A DNA stretch of 64,000 nt from Arthrobacter sp. NEB 688 (GTDB lineage: Bacteria; Actinomycetota; Actinomycetes; Actinomycetales; Dermatophilaceae), in the NCBI RefSeq assembly GCF_013201035.1, contig NZ_CP053707.1, positions 1-64,000 of the forward strand. The letters are read 5' to 3'. The notes beneath the pieces are model-generated. The model worked only from the letters and a program-made list of their open reading frames with translations. It made no database searches and was not told the origin of the DNA. Shown one piece after another: positions 38,381 through 46,457 of the stretch (its first letter is position 1; each line of letters starts with the position of its first letter). The translations under genes and the position numbers were made by a program.

Positions 38381-40996
38381 TCAGGGGCCGCTCGGGGCGC
38401 TGTCCGGCCGCAGGGTGAGGACGTCGGGGTCGGTGCCGTCGACCGCACCCGCCGTGAACGGCCACGGACGCTGCCGCCCGGCCACCCAGTCGTCGACCTG
38501 GTCGGCGTAGTGGTCGTCCATGACGTGGCCGCTGACGCCGGTCTGGTTGACCCACGTCGAGCGGTCGAGGTCGGAGAGGTCGACGACCATCCGCATCGAC
38601 GGCGCCCAGTCGACCTCGTAGCCCTCGCTCGCGGTCCAGCCGGTGGCGTTGACGATGGCCGAGCCGCCGGGCATGTCGTACGGCCCCTCGTTGAACAGCC
38701 AGCGGACCGGCCCCGGCACCGTGTCGCCGCCGAGCACCTGGTGCTCGAGGGTCAGCCGGTGCAGCTTGCCCCAGTCCCAGCCCTGCGGGTCCTTGCCGAG
38801 CTCGGTCGTCAGCTCGAGGCGGGCCTCGACGAGCGCCTGGCGCAGGATCTCGTCACGCCCCTCGGTGATGTTGGGGGTCAGCTTGTTGTCCCACCAGTCG
38901 TTGTCCGGGTCCTCGAGGAGCCGGGTCACGGCGGCGCGCCAGCGGTCGCCGCCGTCGGACTTCATGTCGGCGGGCAGCTCGTCGTCGAACGTGAGCTCGC
39001 AGAGGTTGCGCCACACCGCGTTGTAGTACGCCGCGGCCGCCGAGGCGTCGGAGTCGGACGCCGGCGTCGTGAAGTCCCAGCCACGCAGCAGGTCACGGGC
39101 CTCCTCGGTGAAGTCGAGCAGGTCCTGCTGGCCGGTCTCGCCCTCGCGCGCCTCGAGCGGCACCTTGAGCAGCGCCGGCACGAGGGTGCGGGCGAAGAGG
39201 TCCTCGTCGTCCATCTGGACCGAGGCCATGTCGGCCGGCGTCGCCTTCTCGAGGCGGGCGAGGCGCTGCGCGATGCGGGTCGAGCGGTAGCCGTAGTCCC
39301 ACTCGGTCGTGAGGAACGGCGAGCGGCTGCCCGTCACCTCCTGGTTGGCGGCGACGATGACCCCATCCTGCGGGTCGAGCACCCACGGCAGGTCGTCGAA
39401 GGACAGGTACCCCTGCCAGTCGTAGGAGGAGTCCCAGCCGGGCGCCGGCCAGTAGCCGGGCGGGCTCTTGGCGATGGCCGCGCGGCGGATCGGCACCTGC
39501 CCGGGCGCCTGGTAGCCGATCTGCCCCTCGGTGTCGGCGTAGACGAGGTTCTGCGCCGGGACGGCGAAGGAGCGTGCGGCGGTGCGGAACTCCTCGAAGT
39601 TGCTCGCGAGGTTGAACCCGAGGATGGCATCGGCCGTCTTGCCGGGCTGCAGCCCCGTCCACGCCAGCGAGACCGCGTAGTCCTGGTTCTCGTCGCCGTC
39701 GGCCGCGGTCGGCGCCCGGCTGCCGGCGTCACGGGCGGACGCGAGGACGTCGGACATGATCGGGCCGTGCGTCGTCGCCCGGACGGTGATGCGCTGGTCG
39801 GGGTGTCCCGCGACCTTGATGGTCTCCTCGCGGGTGCTCACCGGCTCCCAGTCGCCGTCGCGGAGGTAGGTCTGGCCGACGACGCGCTCGAGGTAGAAGT
39901 CGGTCACGTCGGGGCCGAGGTTGGTGAAGCCCCAGGCGATCTTGCCGTTGTGACCGATGACGACACCGGGCACGCCGGCGAAGGAGAACCCGGAGACGTC
40001 GAGCGGGCACTCGGGACCGACCGTGCGGCAGGAGAGGCTGTTCTGGATCCAGATGCCCGGCTGGCTGACGCCGAGGTGGGGGTCGTTGGCGAGCAGCGGC
40101 TTGCCGCTCGCGGTCTTCGCCCCCGACACCACCCACGAGTTGGACCCGACCCCGTCGCCGCGCCCGACGAGCTGCGGCACCGTGTGCAGCGCCTTCTCGA
40201 CCTGCGCGTACGCGGCCTGCGCGCGGGGGCTCGTCGTCTCGTCCGCCACCGACGCGGCGGCCGGCGCCGAGCTCCGCGACCCGGGCGACCACTCGTCGGC
40301 CGAGAGGATCGGCGGGTGCGCCTGCTCGTCGTAGGAGGGGTAGATGTCGGCGATCTGGGCCCGGGCCACCCGGCCGGAGAGGCGGGCGCGGGCGAGCTCG
40401 TCGGAGTAGTCGCCGCGCAGGTCCCACGCCATCGCCTTGAGCCAGGCGAGGCTGTCGACCGGCGTCCACTCCTCGATGTCGGAGAGCGGGTTCTGCAGAC
40501 CGAGGACCGTGTACTCGGCCGAGACGTCGCCGGGGCTGCGCCCGCGCAGGTAGCGGTTGACGCCGTCGGCGTAGGCCTGGAGCACCTGGCGGGTCTCGGG
40601 CTCGAGGGTCGGCAGCTCCTCCTCGGCGATGCGCCGCCAGCCCATCGTCCGGATGACCTTGTCGGTCGTGACCCCGGCCGGGCCGACGAGCTCGGAGAGG
40701 CGGCCGGCGGTGATGTGCCGGCGCAGGTCCATCTCGAAGAAGCGCTCCTGCGCGTGGACGTAGCCCTGGGCCCGCGCGAGGTCGGTGACCGAGTCGCCGT
40801 AGATGTGCGGGACGCCGCTGTCGTCGCGCTTGACGGTGACGGCCGCCGAGAGCCCCGGGAGGGTCGCCTCGCCCGAGTGCGTCGGGAGCGAGCTGCGCAC
40901 CACCGTGACGACGAGCACGCCGGCGACCACCGCGACGACGACGATGACGGCGAGGAGTCCGACCAGGACCCGGCGGGCGACGACGAGGCGACTCAC
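38381..40996 (-). CDS. penicillin acylase family N-terminal-nucleophile hydrolase
   Basis: 871-aa exported or membrane-anchored amidase. A membrane helix at about 10-33 anchors the precursor. Self-cleavage should occur at Gly284-Ser285 (VGSNSWVV), making Ser285 the catalytic nucleophile of the beta chain; the spacer before it is Ala/Ser rich. Upstream DDSGVPHIYGDS and HAQERFFEMDLRRH are alpha-chain hallmarks, and LLANDPHLG follows in the beta chain. Substrates of this family include penicillins, acyl-homoserine lactones and acylated peptides; which applies here is unknown. GTG start with TAGTCT 8 nt upstream. Confidence 0.9.
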   Translation of the reverse strand: MSRLVVARRVLVGLLAVIVVVAVVAGVLVVTVVRSSLPTHSGEATLPGLSAAVTVKRDDSGVPHIYGDSVTDLARAQGYVHAQERFFEMDLRRHITAGRLSELVGPAGVTTDKVIRTMGWRRIAEEELPTLEPETRQVLQAYADGVNRYLRGRSPGDVSAEYTVLGLQNPLSDIEEWTPVDSLAWLKAMAWDLRGDYSDELARARLSGRVARAQIADIYPSYDEQAHPPILSADEWSPGSRSSAPAAASVADETTSPRAQAAYAQVEKALHTVPQLVGRGDGVGSNSWVVSGAKTASGKPLLANDPHLGVSQPGIWIQNSLSCRTVGPECPLDVSGFSFAGVPGVVIGHNGKIAWGFTNLGPDVTDFYLERVVGQTYLRDGDWEPVSTREETIKVAGHPDQRITVRATTHGPIMSDVLASARDAGSRAPTAADGDENQDYAVSLAWTGLQPGKTADAILGFNLASNFEEFRTAARSFAVPAQNLVYADTEGQIGYQAPGQVPIRRAAIAKSPPGYWPAPGWDSSYDWQGYLSFDDLPWVLDPQDGVIVAANQEVTGSRSPFLTTEWDYGYRSTRIAQRLARLEKATPADMASVQMDDEDLFARTLVPALLKVPLEAREGETGQQDLLDFTEEARDLLRGWDFTTPASDSDASAAAAYYNAVWRNLCELTFDDELPADMKSDGGDRWRAAVTRLLEDPDNDWWDNKLTPNITEGRDEILRQALVEARLELTTELGKDPQGWDWGKLHRLTLEHQVLGGDTVPGPVRWLFNEGPYDMPGGSAIVNATGWTASEGYEVDWAPSMRMVVDLSDLDRSTWVNQTGVSGHVMDDHYADQVDDWVAGRQRPWPFTAGAVDGTDPDVLTLRPDSAPSGP

Positions 40997-41043
40997 CCTG
41001 CGAGACTAGGACACCTCCCCCCACGAGACGAGGACGGTCCCCC

Positions 41044-42588
41044 GTGACGCAGGCGTGGTCGACGCTGCTCGCCGACGCCGTCGCGCCCACGGGGTTCACG
41101 GTCGACGACCTCACGCGCGTCCTCCTCGTCGGCAGCGTCGTCCTCGTGGTCGCCGTCGCGGCGGTCCGGCTCTCGCTGCGCTCGGGGCTGCCCTCGCTGC
41201 TCGTCTACCTCGCCATCGGGCTCGCGCTCGGCGAGAGCGGGCTCGGCATCCGGTACGACTCCGAGGAGCTGACGCAGGTCCTCGGCTACGCCGCGCTCGT
41301 CCTCATCCTCGTCGAGGGCGGCATCACGACGCGCTGGTCCGGCATCCGCGAGTCGGTCGCTCCGGCCGTGTCCCTGTCGACCGTCGGCGTGTTCGTCAGC
41401 GTCGTCGTCGTCGCCGGCGTGGCCCACGGGGTGCTCGGCTGGTCGTGGGAGGTCTCGCTGCTCATCGGCGCGGTCACCGCCTCGACGGACGCCGCCGCGG
41501 TGTTCTCGGTGCTGCGCCGCGTCCCGCTGCCGCGGCAGATCTCGGGGATGCTCGAGGCCGAGTCGGGCTTCAACGACGCCCCGGTCGTCCTCCTCGTCAC
41601 CGCGTTGGCCGCGCAGCTGACGCCCGGCGCGGAGCCGGAGGCGTGGTGGCACCTGCTGCTCCTCGCCGGCGTCGAGCTCGCCGGGGGCGCGCTCGTCGGG
41701 CTCGGGGTGGGCTGGCTCGGCGCGCGTGTCATGCGGCTCGTGGCCACCACCTCGTCGGCGCTGTTCGCGATCGGCGTCCTCGCGGTCGCGGTGCTGGCCT
41801 ACGCCGCCGCCGACACGATCCACACCTCGGGCTTCATCGCCTGCTACCTCGCGGCGCTCGTCCTCGGCAACATCACGATGCCGCACCGGCCCGCGGTCAC
41901 CGGCTTCGCGACGGCCATCGGCTGGCTCGCGCAGATCGGCCTCTTCGTCCTCCTCGGCCTGCTCGCGAGCCCGAGCGGGTTCGCCGACCAGCTCGTCCCC
42001 GCCCTCGTCGTCGGGGCGGCCGTCCTGCTCGTCGGCCGGCCCCTGTCGGTGCTCGTGTCGGTGACGCCCTTCGGCGTCCCGTGGCGGGTGCAGGCCTTCC
42101 TCTCGTGGGCCGGCCTGCGCGGCGCCGTGCCCGTCGTCCTCGCGACGGTCCCGGTGACGATGGGGACGCCGGGGGTCGAGTGGATGTTCGACCTCGTCTT
42201 CGTCCTCGTCGTCGTCTTCACGATCATCCAGGCGCCGACCCTGCCGTGGGTGGCGGCCCGGCTCGGGGTCGGGGCGCTGCACCACCGGGTCGACCTCGCC
42301 GTGGAGGCGACGCCCCTGACCGACCTCGGGGCCGAGATGCTCGAGATCGACATCGGGCCGGACTCCCGCCTCGCCGGCGTGCGGATCTTCGAGCTGCGGC
42401 TGCCGCCCGGGGCCAACGTCGCGCTCGTCGTGCGCGACGACGCCTCGTTCGTCCCCAAGGACGGCGACGTCCTGCGCCACGACGACCAGCTGCTCGTCAT
42501 CACGCCGAGCGCCGTCCGCGGCCGGGTCGAGGAGCGCCTGCACGCCGTGAGCCGCGGCGGGCGGCTCGCCGGCTGGTCCGAGGACTGA
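41044..42588 (+). CDS. potassium/proton antiporter, NhaP2-like CPA1 family
   Basis: 514-aa cation/H+ antiporter with about twelve helices up to residue 400 and a C-terminal TrkA_C regulatory domain (about 420-500, LEIDIGPDSRLAGVRIFELRLPPGANVALVVRD). The transport core contains ESGFNDAPVVLLVTALA with the conserved Asp pair region and STDAAAVFSVLRRVPLP. FLSWAGLRGAVPVVLATVPV is the usual CPA1 motif. Presence of TrkA_C points to K+ export under osmotic or pH control. GTG start; no strong ribosome binding site seen. Confidence 0.9.
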   Translation: MTQAWSTLLADAVAPTGFTVDDLTRVLLVGSVVLVVAVAAVRLSLRSGLPSLLVYLAIGLALGESGLGIRYDSEELTQVLGYAALVLILVEGGITTRWSGIRESVAPAVSLSTVGVFVSVVVVAGVAHGVLGWSWEVSLLIGAVTASTDAAAVFSVLRRVPLPRQISGMLEAESGFNDAPVVLLVTALAAQLTPGAEPEAWWHLLLLAGVELAGGALVGLGVGWLGARVMRLVATTSSALFAIGVLAVAVLAYAAADTIHTSGFIACYLAALVLGNITMPHRPAVTGFATAIGWLAQIGLFVLLGLLASPSGFADQLVPALVVGAAVLLVGRPLSVLVSVTPFGVPWRVQAFLSWAGLRGAVPVVLATVPVTMGTPGVEWMFDLVFVLVVVFTIIQAPTLPWVAARLGVGALHHRVDLAVEATPLTDLGAEMLEIDIGPDSRLAGVRIFELRLPPGANVALVVRDDASFVPKDGDVLRHDDQLLVITPSAVRGRVEERLHAVSRGGRLAGWSED

Positions 42589-42679
42589 GCGCACCCCCGG
42601 GGCCCCCGGGGTCGGCTCAGGGTCGGATCGGGTCCGACCCCCATGGCCGGCGCGCGCCCGCCGCGGAAGGGTCGTCCCC

Positions 42680-43579
42680 ATGATCACCGTGGACCACCTG
42701 ACGAAGCGCTACGGCGCCTTCACCGCCCTCGACGACGTGTCGTTCTCGGCGCGCCCCGGCCGGGTCACCGGCTTCCTCGGCCCGAACGGCGCCGGCAAGA
42801 CGACCGCCATGCGCGTCGTCGCCGGCCTCACCCCGGCCACGAGCGGCACCGCGACCGTCCTCGGCCGCCCGTACGCCGCCCTCCCGACCCCCGGCCGCCA
42901 CGTCGGCCTCCTCCTCGACGCCTCGGCGCAGCACGCGGGCCGCACCGGCCGCGAGGTGCTGACCCTCGGGGCGATCCTCACCGGCGTCGACCGCCGCCGC
43001 GTCGACGAGATGCTCGACGTCGTCGGCCTCACCGAGAAGGAGTCGCTGCGCCGGGTGCGCAACTACTCGCTCGGGATGCGCCAGCGCCTCGGCCTGGCCC
43101 ACGCCCTCCTCGGCGACCCCGAGGTCCTCGTGCTCGACGAGCCCGCCAACGGCCTCGACCCCGCGGGCATCCGCTGGATGCGCGACGTGCTGCGCGGGTA
43201 CGCCGCGCGGGGCGGCACCGTGCTGCTCAGCTCGCACCTGCTCAACGAGATCGAGCGGGTCGCCGACGACCTCGTCGTCATCGGCAACGGGCGGGTCGTC
43301 GCGGCCGGGACCACCGACGAGCTGCTCGCCGGCTCCGGCACCGTGGCCCGGTCCCTGGACGACGCCGCCCTCGCGGCGGCGCTGGGCGCGGCGGGCGTCG
43401 CGGTGTCGCCGCTGGCCACCGGCGGGCTGCTCGCCGAGACCGACGCCGACACCGTCGGCCGGGTCGCGCTGGCCGCCGGCGTCGCCCTCCGCGAGCTGCG
43501 CGCCGGCGACGAGCGAGGGCTCGAGGAGATGTTCCTCGAGCTCACCGCCACCACGGCCCGCGAGGAGGTGGCGGCATGA
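42680..43579 (+). CDS. ABC transporter ATP-binding protein
   Basis: 299-aa ATPase subunit. Walker A GPNGAGKTT (34-42), signature YSLGMRQRLGLAHALLGDP, Walker B VLVLDEPANGLDPAGI and the H-loop LLSSHLLNEIE are all present. The sequence is of the CcmA/DrrA class, used by simple exporters. ATGA overlap with the permease gene that follows makes a two-gene exporter. The cargo is not evident. Confidence 0.92.
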   Translation: MITVDHLTKRYGAFTALDDVSFSARPGRVTGFLGPNGAGKTTAMRVVAGLTPATSGTATVLGRPYAALPTPGRHVGLLLDASAQHAGRTGREVLTLGAILTGVDRRRVDEMLDVVGLTEKESLRRVRNYSLGMRQRLGLAHALLGDPEVLVLDEPANGLDPAGIRWMRDVLRGYAARGGTVLLSSHLLNEIERVADDLVVIGNGRVVAAGTTDELLAGSGTVARSLDDAALAAALGAAGVAVSPLATGGLLAETDADTVGRVALAAGVALRELRAGDERGLEEMFLELTATTAREEVAA

Positions 43580-44406
43580 GCACCACCGCCGAGGCCACCC
43601 GCCGCGCGCCGGTCGACAGCACCCCGCACGTGGCCCGCCTGCCCGAACCTCTCGCCGGCCCGCGCCCGACCCGGGGCATCCCCTTCGGCCGCCTCGTGCG
43701 CGCCGAGCTGCGCAAGATGACCGACACCCGGGCCGGGCGCTGGCTGCTCGCGGCCATCGGGGTCGTCGTCGCCGGGGCGCTCACCGTGCTCTTCGTCCAG
43801 CAGGGCGGCGAGCACCCGTTCGGCGACTACCTCCAGGCCACGACCCTCCCGATGGCGCTGCTGCTGCCGGTCGTCGGCATCCTCGCGGTGACCTCGGAGT
43901 GGTCGCAGCGCACGGCGCTGGTCACCTTCACGCTCGAGGCCCGGCGGGCCCGCGTCGCGTGGGCCAAGGTGGTCGCCGCCCTCGCCGTCGGGGTCGTCGC
44001 CGTCGCCACCTCGTTCGCGCTCGCCGCCGCCGCGCACGCCGCGGCCGTCGGGCTGCGCGGCGCCTCCGGCGACTGGGGCATCGAGGGCACCGCGCTGCTC
44101 GGGGCCGGCGGGTACGTCCTCCTCGGGATGCTCCAGGGCCTGGCCTTCGGGATGCTCCTGCGCAACACCCCGGCCGCCGTCGTCCTCTACTACGTGCTGC
44201 CGACCGGCTGGTCCATCCTCGGGTCGCTGTGGTCCGCCGCCGCGAGCGCCGGCGAGTGGCTCGACCTCAACCGCACGATGCAGCCGCTGTTCGGCGGCAG
44301 CCTCACGGGCGAGCAGTGGGCGCAGCTCGGGACCTCGGTCGGGGTCTGGGTGGTCGTGCCCCTCCTCGTCGGGCTGGTGTGGGTCAGCCGGGCCGAGGTC
44401 AAGTAG
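43576..44406 (+). CDS. ABC transporter permease
   Basis: 276-aa membrane subunit with about six helices; a soluble N-terminal 30-residue tail precedes FGRLVRAELRKMTDTRAGRWLL, the typical entry of ABC-2 type permeases. A coupling-type segment VTSEWSQRTALVTFTLEARR lies after helix 2. It is translated from an ATGA overlap with the ATPase gene and followed by a hairpin. Together they form an ABC-2 exporter of unknown substrate. Confidence 0.88.
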   Translation: MSTTAEATRRAPVDSTPHVARLPEPLAGPRPTRGIPFGRLVRAELRKMTDTRAGRWLLAAIGVVVAGALTVLFVQQGGEHPFGDYLQATTLPMALLLPVVGILAVTSEWSQRTALVTFTLEARRARVAWAKVVAALAVGVVAVATSFALAAAAHAAAVGLRGASGDWGIEGTALLGAGGYVLLGMLQGLAFGMLLRNTPAAVVLYYVLPTGWSILGSLWSAAASAGEWLDLNRTMQPLFGGSLTGEQWAQLGTSVGVWVVVPLLVGLVWVSRAEVK

Positions 44407-44424
44407 ACCCCCGACAGGGCTCGA

Positions 44425-44460
44425 CGACCCCCGGACCCGGTGCACGGGCCGGGGGTCGTC
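44425..44460. terminator. terminator after ABC exporter operon
   Basis: 11-bp perfect stem acgacccccgg / ccgggggtcgt with a 14-nt loop, 19 bp past the permease stop. Confidence 0.75.
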
Positions 44461-44603
44461 GGGGTGGGTGGGCCCGGAGTGGTCGGGGTGCGGCGCCGGC
44501 GGCCGGGCGCGGGCCGTATCCTTGGACCCGACCGCGCCGCCGCGAGACCCGCACCACCGTGAGGGGTCCGGCGGCGTCCCGATGTCGTCCGAGGAGGACC
44601 ACC

Positions 44604-44969
44604 GTGCCGACCTACGCCTACGCGTGCACCGAGTGCGACCACCGCTTCGAGGCCGTCCAGTCCTTCAGCGACGACTCCCTCACCGTGTGCCCCGAGTGCG
44701 GCGGCCGCCTGCGCAAGGTCTTCAACGCGGTCGGCATCGTCTTCAAGGGCGGCGGCTTCTACCGCACCGACTCCCGCTCGGGCAGCGGCTCGACGGGGTC
44801 CTCGTCCTCCTCCGGCTCCTCCTCCGCGTCGTCGGAGGGTTCGTCGGGCTCCTCCGGCTCGTCGGGGTCCTCGACCTCCGGCGGCTCGTCGACGTCGGGC
44901 GGGTCGACCTCGACCCCGTCGTCCACAGGGGCCTCCTCGGGCGCGTCGTCGTCCACAACCTCGGCCTGA
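44604..44969 (+). CDS. FmdB-type zinc ribbon protein with Ser/Gly-rich tail
   Basis: 121 aa. The first 55 residues are the FmdB/CxxC_CXXC_SSSS regulatory-protein domain: Cys8, Cys11, Cys29 and Cys32 form a zinc ribbon (YACTEC...CPECGG), followed by KVFNAVGIVFKGGGFYRTDSR. The rest is almost entirely Ser, Gly and Thr. The tail is typical in composition but long for the family. The GTG at 44604 has GAGGAGG 6 nt upstream. Role unknown; the name derives from a proposed regulator of formamidase genes. Confidence 0.88.
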   Translation: MPTYAYACTECDHRFEAVQSFSDDSLTVCPECGGRLRKVFNAVGIVFKGGGFYRTDSRSGSGSTGSSSSSGSSSASSEGSSGSSGSSGSSTSGGSSTSGGSTSTPSSTGASSGASSSTTSA

Positions 44970-45009
44970 CCCCTCCCGGGCGACCCCGGTCGCGACCTAG
45001 CGTCGGGGC

Positions 45010-45669
45010 ATGCCCGTCACCCTCCTCCCCGGTCTCCTCGGCCCCGGTCGCGCCGCCCGCTGGCGCCGCTCGGTGCTGCGCCGGGTGCTCGCGGCGGCGT
45101 GCCTCGCGGGGGCCGTGCTCGCCGCCCTCCACGTCGTGCGGCCTCCCCCGCCCCCGACCACGTCGGTGCTCGTCGCGACCCGCGACGTGCCGGCCGGGTC
45201 GGTCCTGGTGGCCGGCGACGTCACGTCCGCCCCGGTCCCCGTCGCCGCGCAGCAGCCGGGGGCGCTGACCGCCGTCGACACCGTGGCCGGCCGGCGGACG
45301 GCGGGGGCGCTCGCCGCCGGGGAGGCCGTCACCCGCACCCGGCTCGTGCCCAGGAGCGTGACCGAGGGGCTGCCCGCGGGGCGCGTCGCGCTGCACGTCG
45401 TCCTCGCCGACCCCGGCGCGGCCGGGTTGCTCGTGCCGGGCGGTGTGGTCGCCGTCCACCCCGGCCCGGGTGGTCCGGTGCTGGCCCGCGACGCGGTCGT
45501 GCTGTCGCTGGACCCCGCCCCGCCGCCGACCGCGTTCGGGGCCGAGCCGTCAGCGCCCACGCCGGGCGCGGTGCTGTCCCTCACCCCGGAGGCGGCCGAC
45601 CGGGTCCTCGTCGGGCACGGCGGCACCGACGGCCTCGTCACCGTGACGCTGCTGGCCACCCCCGGGTGA
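45010..45669 (+). CDS. SAF domain (CpaB/RcpC-like) protein
   Basis: 219 aa. A basic N-terminus (RAARWRRSVLRRVL) and one membrane helix (about 26-44) lead to an extracytoplasmic SAF domain with TSVLVATRDVPAGSVLVAGDV and AGRRTAGALAAGEAVTRTRL. CpaB proteins support the outer parts of Flp pili. No pilus gene lies nearby, so here it may have another role, as often in actinobacteria where it sits between fmdB and mscL. TAGCGT lies 8 nt before the ATG. Confidence 0.8.
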   Translation: MPVTLLPGLLGPGRAARWRRSVLRRVLAAACLAGAVLAALHVVRPPPPPTTSVLVATRDVPAGSVLVAGDVTSAPVPVAAQQPGALTAVDTVAGRRTAGALAAGEAVTRTRLVPRSVTEGLPAGRVALHVVLADPGAAGLLVPGGVVAVHPGPGGPVLARDAVVLSLDPAPPPTAFGAEPSAPTPGAVLSLTPEAADRVLVGHGGTDGLVTVTLLATPG

Positions 45670-45808
45670 GCGGGCCCGGGGGCCCGGCCGTCCGGCGTGG
45701 CACGGTTCCGCCGCGGCACGAGGTGCCGAGACACGCTGGGACGGGGGTCGCGGGCCGTCCGTCACCGCAATACGGTGGCCGCGTCAACCTCTGCGAAAGG
45801 GAAGCACC

Positions 45809-46186
45809 ATGTCGGGCTTCAAGAACTTCATCATGCGCGGCAACCTCGTCGAGCTCGCCGTCGCGTTCATCATCGGTGGCGCGTTCGCCACGGTCGTCAA
45901 GGGCTTCACGGACGTGCTGATCGAGGCCCTGGCCAAGGCCGGTGGCGCCCCCAACTTCGACGAGTGGCAGCCGGGCGGCTTCACCAAGGTCGGCCCCTTC
46001 CTCACGGCGCTCGTGGCGTTCGTGTTCATGGCCTTCGTCGTCTACTTCTTCGTCGTCAAGCCCTACGAGGCGGCGAAGGGCCGACTCTTCCCGAAGGAGC
46101 CCGAGGCCGAGACCATCGACCCGAACACCGAGCTGCTCAAGGAGATCCGCGACGAGCTGCGGGCCGGGCGCGGCATCGGCGGCTGA
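45809..46186 (+). CDS. mscL: large-conductance mechanosensitive channel
   Basis: 125-aa channel that opens on hypo-osmotic shock. N-terminal GFKNFIMRGNLVELAVAFIIGGAF with the pore helix, a periplasmic loop (about 35-65), TM2 FLTALVAFVFMAFVVYFFVV and the C-terminal helical bundle ELLKEIRDELRAG. Ribosome binding site GAAAGGGAAG before the ATG. The length is close to the M. tuberculosis protein. Confidence 0.96.
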   Translation: MSGFKNFIMRGNLVELAVAFIIGGAFATVVKGFTDVLIEALAKAGGAPNFDEWQPGGFTKVGPFLTALVAFVFMAFVVYFFVVKPYEAAKGRLFPKEPEAETIDPNTELLKEIRDELRAGRGIGG

Positions 46187-46205
46187 CCCCTCCTCACCAC
46201 CGCGC

Positions 46206-46238
46206 ACGGGGCGGCGACCACGACGGTCGCCGCCCCGT
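46206..46238. terminator. bidirectional terminator after mscL
   Basis: Perfect 14-bp stem acggggcggcgacc / ggtcgccgccccgt, 5-nt loop, in the convergent gap between mscL and the small gene at 46260. Confidence 0.85.
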
Positions 46239-46259
46239 CGGCGTCGGTGGGCCGGCTTT

Positions 46260-46457
46260 TTACTCCCAGTGGGGCGGCCGCTGCTCGCGCAGCCACCGGT
46301 CGTGGCCGCTCTCGCCCGGTGCGGGCTCCGCCCGCGGGGCCACCACGTCGGGGGCGTCGTCGGTGCGGGGGTTGGTCGCCGGGCGGGCGGCCCGGCGGGG
46401 CCGCCGACGACGCGGACCGGGGGGACCGCCGTCGCCCGGGTCGGTCGGCTCAGCCAC
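46260..46457 (-). CDS. 65-aa basic/proline-rich small protein coupled to the helicase
   Basis: GTG start at 46457 lies inside the 3' end of the helicase gene (8-nt overlap). The protein has a Gly/Pro/Arg-rich beginning (GPRRRRPRRAARPA), an acidic middle and a distinctive end, GHDRWLREQRPPHWE. The aromatic-rich end resembles the C-terminus of small proteins I recall downstream of this helicase in other actinobacteria; a search would confirm this. No function known. Its close coupling suggests it works with the helicase. Confidence 0.65.
   Translation of the reverse strand: MAEPTDPGDGGPPGPRRRRPRRAARPATNPRTDDAPDVVAPRAEPAPGESGHDRWLREQRPPHWE

Noticed and set aside
38223-38510. 95-aa ORF with 18-residue repeats (HFRRLMHADGSPAACTN type)
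   Set aside because: The repeat pattern comes from the 54-bp hairpin units, and the frame runs on antisense to the penicillin acylase gene.
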